Below are positions 7,130 to 14,320 of a stretch of DNA of 27,153 nt, piece by piece. The notes beneath the pieces were generated by a model. It made no database searches, was not told the DNA's origin, and was given only the letters and a program-made list of their open reading frames with translations. Origin of the DNA: Cellvibrionaceae bacterium (GTDB lineage: Bacteria; Pseudomonadota; Gammaproteobacteria; Pseudomonadales; Cellvibrionaceae); contig JAOXRV010000434.1 of assembly GCA_025800435.1 (NCBI GenBank), positions 1-27,153 on the forward strand, read 5' to 3'. Every line of letters begins with the position of its first letter. The first letter of the stretch is position 1. Both the position numbers and the translations under genes were made by a program.

Positions 7130-8524
7130 ATGAAACACGCCTTTAGCAGCCTAAGTCTGCGCCCTGAACTAAGCGATAACCTGGCCAGCCTCGGCTATAA
7201 AAGTATGACCGAAATTCAGGCTGCCTGCTTGCCCACGGCGCTGGCGGGTAAAGACATGATCGCCCAGGCCAAAACCGGTAGCGGCAAAACCGCTGCCTTT
7301 AGCTTGACACTGCTGCAACGCTTAAAGGTTGAGCGCTTTCGGGTTCAGGCCATGGTGCTGTGTCCCACCCGCGAGTTAGCCGATCAGGTGGCGGTAGAAA
7401 TACGCCGCCTGGCTCGGGGCATTCACAATATTAAGGTGCTCACCCTATGTGGGGGCGTTTCGATTGGCCCCCAGCTGGGCTCGCTGGAGCATGGGGCCCA
7501 TATTGTTGTGGGCACCCCGGGGCGCATTCAGGATCATTTGCGCAAGGGCTCTCTCGATTTAAGCAATTTACACACCCTGGTACTGGATGAAGCCGATCGC
7601 ATGTTGGATATGGGCTTTGCCGATGCCATCGCCGCCATTGCCGAGCAGTGTCCTAAACAGCGCCAAACCCTATTGTTCTCTGCCACTTACCCCAAAGAAA
7701 TTGAAACTATTAGCCAGCACTACCAGCAAAACCCAAGCAGGGTGCAGGTAGAAAGCCGCCATAGCCAGGATAATATCGCCCAGCAGGTGTACATGGTTGA
7801 TGGCGAGACAGAAAAAACCCAGTTGGCTCATCGTATAATCAGCAGTGTTGAGCCTAGGGCTTGTGTTATTTTCTGTGCGACCAAGCGCCAGACGGTGGAG
7901 ATAGCCCAAGGCTTAAATGAACTGGGCTGGCTAACTCTGGCACTGCATGGCGATATGGAGCAGCGCGAACGCGATTTAAGTCTGATTCGCTTTGCCAATG
8001 GCAGTGCCCGGGTATTGGTCGCCACCGATGTGGCCGCCCGTGGCCTGGATGTGGAAGCTATTGATCTGGTTATTAACCACGACTTACCGCGCGACCCGGA
8101 AGTGTATGTGCACCGCATAGGCCGTACCGGCCGAGCGGGCCGCAGCGGTTTGGCGGTAAGCCTGGTGAATGAGCGCCAGGGCCGCAATTTGCGGGCTATT
8201 GAAGAGTATTTGCAGCAACAGATAGAAATTTGTAGCCCAATGTATTTAAGCGTTGATGATAATATTGATCAGCGCCCAGCCATGGTGACTATCGGTATTG
8301 ACGCGGGCAAAAAAAATAAGCTGCGCCCCGGCGATATCTTGGGGGCCCTTACCAATGAAGGCGGTATTGATGGCCAAAATATTGGCAAGATCAATGTGCA
8401 ACTGTTTCAATCCTATGTGGCAATTGAGCGCGCACTGGTGAACCGCGCGCTAAAGCATCTGCAGGCCGGCAAGATCAAAGGGCGCAATATCAAGGTGCGC
8501 AAAATCAGCAAGTCCAATGTTTAG
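7130..8524 (+). CDS. dbpA: ATP-dependent RNA helicase DbpA
   Basis: 464 aa, full length for DbpA (~457-460 aa). DEAD-box helicase motifs are in order: Q motif around 'SMTEIQAACLP', motif I 'AKTGSGKT' (47-54), 'PTRELADQ', motif II DEAD (153-156), motif III SAT (184-186), 'VATDVAARGLD', and 'HRIGRTGRAG'. The C-terminal ~75 residues ('VTIGIDAGKKNKLRPGDILGAL... GKINVQLFQSYVAI') are the DbpA-type RNA-recognition domain that in E. coli targets hairpin 92 of 23S rRNA. The role is late 50S ribosome assembly in the cytoplasm. The GNAT gene starts only 14 nt after the stop (or 5 nt if its GTG is used), so the two are probably co-transcribed. The ribosome-binding site is weak. Confidence 0.95.
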   Translation: MKHAFSSLSLRPELSDNLASLGYKSMTEIQAACLPTALAGKDMIAQAKTGSGKTAAFSLTLLQRLKVERFRVQAMVLCPTRELADQVAVEIRRLARGIHNIKVLTLCGGVSIGPQLGSLEHGAHIVVGTPGRIQDHLRKGSLDLSNLHTLVLDEADRMLDMGFADAIAAIAEQCPKQRQTLLFSATYPKEIETISQHYQQNPSRVQVESRHSQDNIAQQVYMVDGETEKTQLAHRIISSVEPRACVIFCATKRQTVEIAQGLNELGWLTLALHGDMEQRERDLSLIRFANGSARVLVATDVAARGLDVEAIDLVINHDLPRDPEVYVHRIGRTGRAGRSGLAVSLVNERQGRNLRAIEEYLQQQIEICSPMYLSVDDNIDQRPAMVTIGIDAGKKNKLRPGDILGALTNEGGIDGQNIGKINVQLFQSYVAIERALVNRALKHLQAGKIKGRNIKVRKISKSNV

Positions 8525-8538
8525 ACTGGGTGAGCCAC

Positions 8539-9027
8539 ATGGATATTGATATTCGTCAAATAGATTACCGCAACCCAAGCCAGGCACAGGATCTAGTCAA
8601 TTTACTCGACGCCTATGCCCGCGACCCAATGGGTGGTGGTGAGGGCTTGGCCGACCCAGTTAAACAAAATCTGGCTGCGGCTCTGGCCGAGTTAGATCAC
8701 GCCTTCAGCTTAATCGCCTACCGGGCAGATCAGGCGGTGGGTTTGGTCAATTGTTTTATGGGCTTTTCCACCTTTAGTTGTGAGCCGCTGGTGAATATTC
8801 ACGATGTGGTGGTGTCGGCACCCTATCGCGGTCAGGGCGTCAGCACACTATTACTGGCCGCAGTAGAAGCGATCGCCCGCGAGCGCGGCTGCTGCAAGCT
8901 AACCCTGGAAGTGCTCGAAGGCAATTCCGTCGCTCAAGCCGCCTACCGTAACTTTGGCTTTAACGGTTATCAGCTCAATAGCGAAACTGGCCGTGCTTTG
9001 TTTTGGCAAAAGCCTATTAAGCCATAG
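8539..9027 (+). CDS. GNAT-family N-acetyltransferase
   Basis: 162 aa single GNAT domain. The central 'LVNIHDVVVSAPYRGQGVSTLLLAAVEAIARERGC' holds the acetyl-CoA pyrophosphate-binding loop (R-G-Q-G-V) and helix. The following 'KLTLEVLEGNSVAQAAYRNFGF' is the classic motif B. It transfers an acetyl group from acetyl-CoA to an unidentified amine. The ATG at 8539 has GGGTGAG at 8528-8534; a GTG at 8530, three codons earlier in frame, is an alternative. It follows dbpA by a few nucleotides and may modify a ribosomal or translation-related target, but this is guesswork from position. Confidence 0.9.
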   Translation: MDIDIRQIDYRNPSQAQDLVNLLDAYARDPMGGGEGLADPVKQNLAAALAELDHAFSLIAYRADQAVGLVNCFMGFSTFSCEPLVNIHDVVVSAPYRGQGVSTLLLAAVEAIARERGCCKLTLEVLEGNSVAQAAYRNFGFNGYQLNSETGRALFWQKPIKP

Positions 9028-9081
9028 TGCCAACCTCACCAATACTAGTCAGTAAGATTATTAGTTAGCTATTTTTAGCTA

Positions 9082-9110
9082 TTGCGATAGCATGTTGACC
9101 TGACAATAAT
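9082..9110 (+). promoter_or_regulatory. putative promoter for the secreted VPxSxxWA-tail protein
   Basis: TTGCGA (9082-9087), 17-bp spacer, AATAAT (9105-9110). Four of six and five of six bases match consensus. It would give a leader of roughly 95 nt before the GTG at 9214. Confidence 0.4.
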
Positions 9111-9213
9111 ATTTTACAAATTTGGCACAATCTAAATTGCGCTGGTCGCAGCCTGCCCGCTGCGGCTGTAATAATGCAGTACTCGTGTTGGGCTAGTGTT
9201 AGGAGAAAACAGA

Positions 9214-10059
9214 GTGAGTTCCCATTTGAAGATGATCAAAGCCCTACTGGGTGCAGCAATAATAAGCCTGCTGGCCGCCCCGGCCATGGCCCAGAACCCC
9301 GCTTCTTTTACCGCCCCTGGCGCTGAGCCCGGCGATGGGTTCTGGCAGCAGGGTGAAACCTTGGTGTTTGTAGCAGGCTTTGACTCTGATGTTACGGTAA
9401 CCGGCACCCCAGAATTACAGGTATTAATTGGTGCCGCTGTCGTCAACGTGCCCTATGTGGGACCCGATGGTGGTGATAACGCAACCATGCGTTTTGAATA
9501 CCCTGTGTCAACGGGTGATGAAGACCTGGATGGCGTCGCCATGGCCAACAACAGTATTGTCAATGTAGGTGGCAGCACCATCAGCACTGCCAACCTAAAC
9601 TTCAGCGCGCAAATTTTTGCGGTCAATGCCGCGCTTACGGCTACCGTGGTCGATGCACTGGCACCAGCACTGACCGAGACCAGCCCGGTTAACAGCCCGA
9701 GCAGTTCGGCTACGCCCGCTTATTCGTTTAGCACCACCGAGGCGGGTACGCTTGCAGTCGGCGGCTCCTGTGGCGCAGTTGAGGAAACCAGTCCCACGCT
9801 GCCTGCGGCGGGTAGTTATAACATCACCTTGACCGCGCCGGATAACAGCAGTGACCTGGCCGATGGCGATTATAATGATTGTACAGTTGAGGTAACAGAT
9901 GCGGCCGGTAACACCAGCAGCAGCTTAAATATTAGTAACTTTCGTATTGCCGCCAATACAGTGCCCAGCCAAGCAGTGCCATTGAGCTACCCTTGGGCGA
10001 TTGCGTTAATGATGCTTGGCCTGGGCTTGCTTGCGCGTAAAAGACTAGCAGCGCGTTGA
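9214..10059 (+). CDS. secreted Ig-like protein with VPxSxxWA C-terminal sorting-type tail
   Basis: 281 aa from the GTG at 9214, which has AGGAGA 7 nt upstream; an in-frame GTG at 9196 lacks such a site. The signal peptide ends near residue 26 ('AAPAMA'). Residues about 30-130 resemble the surface-protein module with 'QGETLVFVAGFDSDVTVTG', 'ELQVLIG' and 'VSTGDEDLDGVA'. Residues about 140-245 resemble a bacterial Ig-like domain, with 'ALTETSPVNSPSSSATPAYSF', 'GGSCGA' and 'DCTVEVTDAAGNTSS'. Such domains occur in adhesins of marine bacteria. The last 27 residues ('VPLSYPWAIALMMLG' plus a hydrophobic run and basic end) match the tail of the LRR protein. Likely an exported, envelope-processed protein. 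The TGA stop lies inside an inverted repeat. No specific function is assigned. Confidence 0.8.
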   Translation: MSSHLKMIKALLGAAIISLLAAPAMAQNPASFTAPGAEPGDGFWQQGETLVFVAGFDSDVTVTGTPELQVLIGAAVVNVPYVGPDGGDNATMRFEYPVSTGDEDLDGVAMANNSIVNVGGSTISTANLNFSAQIFAVNAALTATVVDALAPALTETSPVNSPSSSATPAYSFSTTEAGTLAVGGSCGAVEETSPTLPAAGSYNITLTAPDNSSDLADGDYNDCTVEVTDAAGNTSSSLNISNFRIAANTVPSQAVPLSYPWAIALMMLGLGLLARKRLAAR

Positions 10060-10104
10060 AAAACTACCTGCGTTGCTTCAGCTGCCTCGCAAACGTTTTT
10101 CAAC
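10055..10104. repeat. inverted repeat overlapping the stop codon
   Basis: GTTGAAAAAC (10055-10064) and GTTTTTCAAC (10095-10104) are perfect 10-bp inverted arms. Inside them TGCG (10069-10072) can pair with CGCA (10088-10091), so an imperfect ~50-nt hairpin forms. The TGA stop of the upstream gene (10057-10059) is within the left arm. The sequence after the right arm is CAGGCTG-like, not a U-tract. It looks like a REP-type element rather than a simple terminator. The 10-mer TCAACAGGCT at its end also occurs at 24131-24140 beside another stop codon. Confidence 0.65.
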
Positions 10105-10206
10105 AGGCTGCCAGGGCGGGCGCCTCTGATATTAGCTGGGTGCGAAAATGTGGCGGGCGATGTTTTGGGAGAAGCCGCTATAGTAGCGCGCTGCAGCTCT
10201 AGTGTG

Positions 10207-10247
10207 CCGCTGAATAACTCGTTGAGCATCTGCAAGTTATTCAGCGG
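10207..10247. repeat. perfect 13-bp inverted repeat, left edge of the protease block
   Basis: CCGCTGAATAACT (10207-10219) is the exact reverse complement of AGTTATTCAGCGG (10235-10247), with a 15-nt loop. No T-run follows on either strand. It lies 32 bp beyond the stop of the minus-strand companion gene, so it may stabilise or end that transcript, but a shortened relative at 15832-15862 suggests a dispersed repeat family. Confidence 0.75.
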
Positions 10248-10279
10248 TGCTCTAGCTGAGCCTGCCATATATGTACTGG

Positions 10280-10864
10280 TTACTTGATGGCTTTAACACT
10301 TTTCTTAAAGTCTTGCAGACTGATTGCTTTATCTGAGCCCTTTCCAAGCTCTACACCGAGAGCGGTTTTTTGATTCAGTGCGTTATGCTTGACCTGTCTG
10401 TGAGTGCTGCTTTTGATGCCGCGAATACTTTCGCCGCTACTGGCGTGAACGGTTTTTTCAGCGCCGCTGCCCTTAACCAAGAAATGCCCCTGGTTCCACC
10501 CGCTTAGTGGATGGATAACGCTGCCATCGGTCTTTTCTACAAAGTAGATGCCATGCTCGCCAAGTGTTGGTGTGGTCATTCCGCCGATTCTGAGGCGCAA
10601 GCCATTCACGACGCCACCAGTATATCTCAAGGTGATGGTGGGCTCATTTAATTCGCCTCGTAAAACCTCAAATACCTTAAGGGTGACTAGGGTGGCGGCT
10701 TTTTTGGGGTGGTCGCCAATCGTTTCAATGCTAATAACCTCCCCTTCAAAAACTACTTCTGAGGTCTTGGCAATGTCTTCAAAGCTTCGCTGGAGTATGG
10801 TTGTTGCCTGCGCAAATGCTGAAAGCGACATTAGCAGAATGCTTAAAAATAGTGGCTTTTTCAT
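10280..10864 (-). CDS. secreted companion protein of protease A (unknown function)
   Basis: 194 aa. Signal peptide about 1-20 ('MKKPLFLSILLMSLSAFAQA'), then a mature protein without cysteines. It is a clear paralogue of the 197-aa product at 13701-14294. Shared landmarks are 'QRSFEDI' near the N-terminus, 'SEVVFEGEV', 'TLVTLKVFEVLRG', 'ITLRYTGG', 'GEHGIYFVE', 'HPLSGWNQGHFLV' and a C-terminal 'AISLQDFKKSVKAIK'. The N-terminal two thirds look like an all-beta domain; the C-terminal third is Lys-rich and variable. I do not recognise an established family, though the opening 'RSF.D....SE.VFEG.V' pattern recalls uncharacterised exported proteins I remember near metalloproteases in other bacteria. 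It lies 27 bp downstream of protease A, so it is almost certainly co-transcribed. An inhibitor, chaperone or maturation partner is possible. Confidence 0.85.
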   Translation of the reverse strand: MKKPLFLSILLMSLSAFAQATTILQRSFEDIAKTSEVVFEGEVISIETIGDHPKKAATLVTLKVFEVLRGELNEPTITLRYTGGVVNGLRLRIGGMTTPTLGEHGIYFVEKTDGSVIHPLSGWNQGHFLVKGSGAEKTVHASSGESIRGIKSSTHRQVKHNALNQKTALGVELGKGSDKAISLQDFKKSVKAIK

Positions 10865-10891
10865 GGTTTCGTACCCTTAATATTTGATAAA

Positions 10892-13075
10892 TTATTGCGC
10901 TTCAATTGCATCTGTAACCCAGCGCTGTTGGGCCACTTGCCACTTGAGAACGATACGATAAGTTTTATCATCCACCTCGACTTCTTCAATGGTTATGGTG
11001 TTGTCACTGCTTACTTGAGCATCGCTGAGAATCTTGATTCGACTACTCTGTTTGATAAATGGAGTGTCTAAAGAGACAGTGTTAAAGTTGACAGATGCTT
11101 CTTTTTGCCGGCCTGCGCCGTCAATAGCGCGCACTTTTATGGTGTGACTGCCCGGCTCTAGCAGGCCCCAGTTAAATACCATAGAGAATCCGGAAGTGTC
11201 AGAATTGGGGTATTGTGGGTAATAATTTCCTACATCGTTACGGGTGCCGCCATAAGGAATAACACCAAACAATTTGTCATCGATATAAACACTGGTTGAT
11301 TCGATATTTTCAAGCGCTACCGCCCAGCCGCGAATATTGCTGATGCCATTGGCGACTTCGCCGGTAACTGGTTCCTCAATGGTCAGTATGATATCAGGGG
11401 TGTCGCTGGTCTCACTGTAAGAGCTGCTTGATTTGCTGGTGAGATTACTTTGTTGCGGATTATTAACAACAGTACTGATAGCATGGGTTGCCCAACGCTG
11501 CTGTGCTACTTGCCATCTGAGAATAATGGTATAGGTTTTACCTTCTGCCTCTACTTTATCGAGGGTAATGGTATTGTTGCCTGTAACTCTGGCTCCACTA
11601 AGTATTTTTATACGACTGCTGTCTTTAATAAATGGTGTGGCAAAAGATACAATGTTAAATTGGGTTGATGCTTCTTTGCTTCGGCCTAAACGATCAGCCG
11701 CGACAACTCGTAGAGTGTGGGTGCCAGGTTCGAGTAGCCCCCAGTTAAAAGCCATGGAAAATCCAGAATCATCGGCATTGGGATATTGACTGTGAGTCTC
11801 ACCTACATCTTTACGCGTGCCGCCATATGGAATGACGCCAACCAATCGGTTATCGATATAAACCCGAGTGGATTCAATCTCGTCAAGCGCCACCGCCCAG
11901 CCACGAATATTGCTGACGCCATTTGCCGTTGCACCGGATACTGGTTCTTCAATCGCAAGCAAAATATCTTCCAGAATATCTGCGCCGCTGCTTGGACCGC
12001 CACTAGAGCTACTACTGGAGCCGCCACTAGAGCCACCGCTAGACGTGCTGCCGGTGCCGCCACTGGAGCTAGTACTGGAGCCGCTACTAGAACCACTGCT
12101 GGAAGTACTGCCGGTGCCGCCGCTGGAGCTGGTGCTGGAGCCGCTACTAGAGCCACTGCTGGAAGTACTGCCGGTGCCGCCGCTGGAGCTGGTGCTGGAG
12201 CCGCTACTAGAGCCACCGCTGGAAGTACTGCCGGTGCCGCCACTGGAGCTGGTGCTGGAGCCGCTACTAGAGCCACTGCTGGAAGTACTGCCGGTGCCGC
12301 CACTGGAGCTAGTACTGGAGCCGCTACTAGAGCCACCGCTGGAAGTACTGCTGGTGCCGCCACTGGAGCTAGTACTGGAGCCGCCACTAGAGCCGCCACT
12401 AGAGCCACCGCCGGAGCTACTACTTGTACTGTTATTATCATATATGGCCAATAAGCCATTGATGTCATCCTGGGTTACATCGTTAGCAGACAGGTCCGCG
12501 TATGTATTCATTACAGTAACGGGGTGGCCATCTTCGTGGTCTAGGCCAATAAAATGGCCAAACTCATGGGCGGCTACACGATAAAAATCTACAGTAGAAT
12601 TTGTTACTGGCCCGCTATAAATATCCCAGTCAACATACTTATCAAATATTATATCGGCCTGCTTAATTGCTGATTCGTCGTCCTCAACTTCTTGAATCAA
12701 GGTAACTGCAACTACGCCTTTATTAAAAAATTGTCCGCACACCCAATTCCTAAAGGCTATTACATTTTTCGTGCCATCATTAGGGTATATAAAATAGCCG
12801 GCACAAGGGTCTACCCCCTTTTCGACCGAAGTGTTAATGTTTAAGCGATCTGTTTGGTCGTCCCAGGTTTTTATGGCCCGGAGCATCTGAGTGTTCCACT
12901 CTTTGTTTTCCAAAAAACTTCGGGCGGTGTCATCAAGGTTTAAATAAACGTCGACGTTGTTTTTCTTCCATTTGAACCCGGTTAAAACATAGCCAAAGCT
13001 TACTGAAGAGGCTGAAAGGAGTAAGCCAATAGAGGCGCCTAGAAAGATATTTTTTGATCGTTTGTTAGTACTCAT
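10892..13075 (-). CDS. secreted metzincin-type metalloprotease A with Ser/Gly linker and two C-terminal modules
   Basis: 727 aa. A signal peptide (about 1-28) leads directly into the catalytic domain ('FKWKKNNVDVYLNLDD'), so no pro-domain is evident. The zinc site HEFGHFIGLDH is at 170-180 with a Met-turn methionine at 189 ('TVMNTY'), the metzincin (matrixin-like, M10) pattern. Cys91 and Cys113 could form a disulfide. Residues about 216-366 are a low-complexity Ser/Gly/Thr linker built from a 20-residue repeat. Two copies of a ~165-residue module follow (about 368-540 and 558-727). Each has 'IEEPV.G..ANG.SNIRGWAVAL', 'IPYGGTR.DVG', 'SGFSM.FNWGLLEPG.HT' and a trailing 'NTIT...VE...KTY.I.L.WQVAQQRW'. 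These resemble repeated extracellular Ig-like modules and may bind substrate or surface. A close relative is at 14321-15478. Confidence 0.9.
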   Translation of the reverse strand: MSTNKRSKNIFLGASIGLLLSASSVSFGYVLTGFKWKKNNVDVYLNLDDTARSFLENKEWNTQMLRAIKTWDDQTDRLNINTSVEKGVDPCAGYFIYPNDGTKNVIAFRNWVCGQFFNKGVVAVTLIQEVEDDESAIKQADIIFDKYVDWDIYSGPVTNSTVDFYRVAAHEFGHFIGLDHEDGHPVTVMNTYADLSANDVTQDDINGLLAIYDNNSTSSSSGGGSSGGSSGGSSTSSSGGTSSTSSGGSSSGSSTSSSGGTGSTSSSGSSSGSSTSSSGGTGSTSSGGSSSGSSTSSSGGTGSTSSSGSSSGSSTSSSGGTGSTSSSGSSSGSSTSSSGGTGSTSSGGSSGGSSSSSSGGPSSGADILEDILLAIEEPVSGATANGVSNIRGWAVALDEIESTRVYIDNRLVGVIPYGGTRKDVGETHSQYPNADDSGFSMAFNWGLLEPGTHTLRVVAADRLGRSKEASTQFNIVSFATPFIKDSSRIKILSGARVTGNNTITLDKVEAEGKTYTIILRWQVAQQRWATHAISTVVNNPQQSNLTSKSSSSYSETSDTPDIILTIEEPVTGEVANGISNIRGWAVALENIESTSVYIDDKLFGVIPYGGTRNDVGNYYPQYPNSDTSGFSMVFNWGLLEPGSHTIKVRAIDGAGRQKEASVNFNTVSLDTPFIKQSSRIKILSDAQVSSDNTITIEEVEVDDKTYRIVLKWQVAQQRWVTDAIEAQ
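12001..12420. repeat. 60-bp tandem repeat encoding the Ser/Gly linker
   Basis: About seven units of 60 bp. Those at 12061-12360 are nearly identical and differ only at scattered third-position changes; the flanking units are more diverged. Each unit encodes 20 residues (Ser/Gly/Thr), so gain or loss of units keeps the reading frame. The repeat is almost free of stop codons in several frames, which produces long spurious ORFs on both strands. Copy-number variation between strains is likely, and assembly collapse is a risk here. Confidence 0.9.
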
Positions 13076-13391
13076 TGGTCTTACCTTGTCACCTAAGGTG
13101 AAATGACGAGTCGAAATAGTAATAGTTTGTTAGGGAGGTAAGGGAATCTATCAACCCTGTTTGTTTTACGCTCTAGGCAAAAAGGTTGATTTCATATCGA
13201 TCCGATAGGCCGAATATAAGATTAAATAGTAAGTATGAGAATTAGTTATTTTTTCATGAGCCAAATTTCTATCATTTCATTTAAATTTATTTATGACTGT
13301 AAATGTCTAAATTGAGCAAGACATCGATTCGATTGATTGAAAACGCGAGTCCGTTTAGGCTGTCGTTACGAGAAATTTCATGGGATGAGTT
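13076..13391. other. AT-rich intergenic region upstream of protease A
   Basis: 316 bp between the protease A start and a small plus-strand ORF. It is noticeably AT-richer than the his and ilv regions. Apart from the shared 16-nt element at 13174-13189, I see no gene, strong promoter or RNA structure that I can support. Confidence 0.5.
13174..13189 (-). promoter_or_regulatory. element shared by both protease operons (copy A)
   Basis: On the minus strand this reads TCAACCTTTTTGCCTA. The copy before protease B reads TCGGCCTTTTTGCCTA, with 14 of 16 bases identical and partial similarity continuing downstream (A/G-AGC). The spacing to the start codon is nearly the same, 98 nt here and 92 nt there. 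A common promoter part, operator or leader element is likely. I do not recognise a known regulator's consensus. Confidence 0.55.
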
Positions 13392-13631
13392 ATGGCGATA
13401 ACGGTAAGGCACTACGCTGCCCGCGTCATTGAGACGGAACCATGCTTTGGCTTGGAGACTTTGTTGTCAGAGCTGTTTGTACTATTGTTTTTCGCTACCC
13501 TTGTCTATACCGCTCTGCGCACTAAAATATTGCTGCTATTAATACTATCTGTAGGTGGCGTATTTATGGCAGTCCTCAGTTCAATTTATACGCTATACGA
13601 ATATCTGCGGTCTAAGTTAAAAAGTCCCTGA
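13392..13631 (+). CDS. small hypothetical membrane protein
   Basis: 79 aa, encoded opposite to the flanking protease genes. Two hydrophobic segments are visible (about residues 27-43 'LLSELFVLLFFATLVYTAL' and 48-68 'LLLLILSVGGVFMAVLSSIY'), separated by 'RTK', with a basic C-terminal end. The ATG at 13392 has GGGATGAG just upstream. The TGA stop lies inside the terminator-like stem at 13628-13656. No homologue is recognised. It is short and isolated, so it could be a chance ORF in AT-rich DNA. Its clean two-helix profile and its position between the two modules favour a real gene. Confidence 0.5.
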   Translation: MAITVRHYAARVIETEPCFGLETLLSELFVLLFFATLVYTALRTKILLLLILSVGGVFMAVLSSIYTLYEYLRSKLKSP

Positions 13632-13656
13632 GCAGGCGGTGTTAATGCTTGCTCAG
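13628..13656 (-). terminator. stem-loop terminator, probably for the protease B operon
   Basis: CTGAGCAGGC (13628-13637) pairs with GCTTGCTCAG (13647-13656) over 10 bp with one G-U/A-C type mismatch and a 9-nt loop. Read on the minus strand, the stem is followed by GGAC and five T residues, as expected for an intrinsic terminator about 45 bp past companion B. It may also act on the convergent small ORF. Confidence 0.6.
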
Positions 13657-13700
13657 AGGCTTTGGTGTGTGTGGTTGTTGGTGGATATTTTTTTAAATTG

Positions 13701-14294
13701 CTATTTTATCGACTGAATTTTATCTTTAAACGAGCTTAGGCTTATAGCTTCACCGTTTTGGGGGCCTGTCTCGATACCTGAAGCTACGCCTTTGCTTAAA
13801 GTAAATGCGTTATCAGAGCTTTTAGATTTTTCAGTGGAAACTGCTGTTACTATTTTGCCATTGGTGGTTTGAACAATATTCTTTTGGCCATCGTGGCGAA
13901 CAATATAGTGGCCCTGTGACCAGCCTTTTAGGGGGTGAACATGGCTTCCTTCTAGCTGCCTAACAAAGTAAACGCCGTGTTCCCCCATTTTGGGGTATTT
14001 CATTGAGCCCACTTTCATGGTTTTGCCCCGGCTTTTTCCGCCCAAAAAAGATAGGGTTATTTCATCGCCGGGATAACTGCCTTTAAGTATGTCAATAATC
14101 TCAAAGCTAACTAGGGTTCGTATATTTTTATATTCGCCCTCTGTGCGTATTCCAACCACTGTACCTTCGAACACGAGTTCTGACCCCTGGGTAACATCAG
14201 AGAAGCTACGTTGTGTTATAGAGGTGGCCTGGGCAGATGGCTGTGATAACACTACCGAAGTGAATGCGGCGGCAAAAATGATTAAATTTTTCAT
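13701..14294 (-). CDS. secreted companion protein of protease B (unknown function)
   Basis: 197 aa. Signal peptide about 1-23 ('FAAAFTSVVLSQPSAQA'), no cysteines in the mature chain. It is a paralogue of the 194-aa product at 10280-10864. Shared motifs are 'TQRSFSDV', 'SELVFEGTVVGI', 'RTLVSFEIIDILKG', 'ITLSFLGG', 'GEHGVYFVR', 'HPLKGWSQGHYIV' and the end 'AISLSSFKDKIQSIK'. The sequences diverge most between about 140 and 180, suggesting that this part is a linker or a partner-specific region. It lies 26 bp downstream of protease B, a spacing almost identical to that of module A, so the gene pair was probably duplicated as a unit. Function unknown; partner of the protease is the leading inference. 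Confidence 0.85.
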   Translation of the reverse strand: MKNLIIFAAAFTSVVLSQPSAQATSITQRSFSDVTQGSELVFEGTVVGIRTEGEYKNIRTLVSFEIIDILKGSYPGDEITLSFLGGKSRGKTMKVGSMKYPKMGEHGVYFVRQLEGSHVHPLKGWSQGHYIVRHDGQKNIVQTTNGKIVTAVSTEKSKSSDNAFTLSKGVASGIETGPQNGEAISLSSFKDKIQSIK

Positions 14295-14320
14295 GTCTGT
14301 TTATCCTTTTATCAGTTGGC

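Noticed and set aside
9122..9141. Sigma54-like TTGGCACAATCTAAATTGC before the Ig-like protein
   Set aside because: The GG to GC distance is three bases longer than the -24/-12 spacing requires.
2337..9148. Shared GCGCTGGTCG 10-mer upstream of the two VPxSxxWA-tail genes (2337-2346 and 9139-9148)
   Set aside because: Distances to the starts differ (about 125 and 75 bp) and flanks are unrelated; a chance match is likely in this GC-rich DNA.
12001..12420. CRISPR array
   Set aside because: Continuous 60-bp tandem repeats without unique spacers, inside a coding sequence.
11786..12584. Long repetitive ORFs on both strands across the protease A linker (Ala/Thr-, Leu/Glu/Pro- and Val/Ala/Pro-rich)
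   Set aside because: They arise because the 60-bp repeat lacks stop codons in several frames. The minus-strand frame of protease A has a signal peptide, a zinc site and conserved modules, so it is the coding one.
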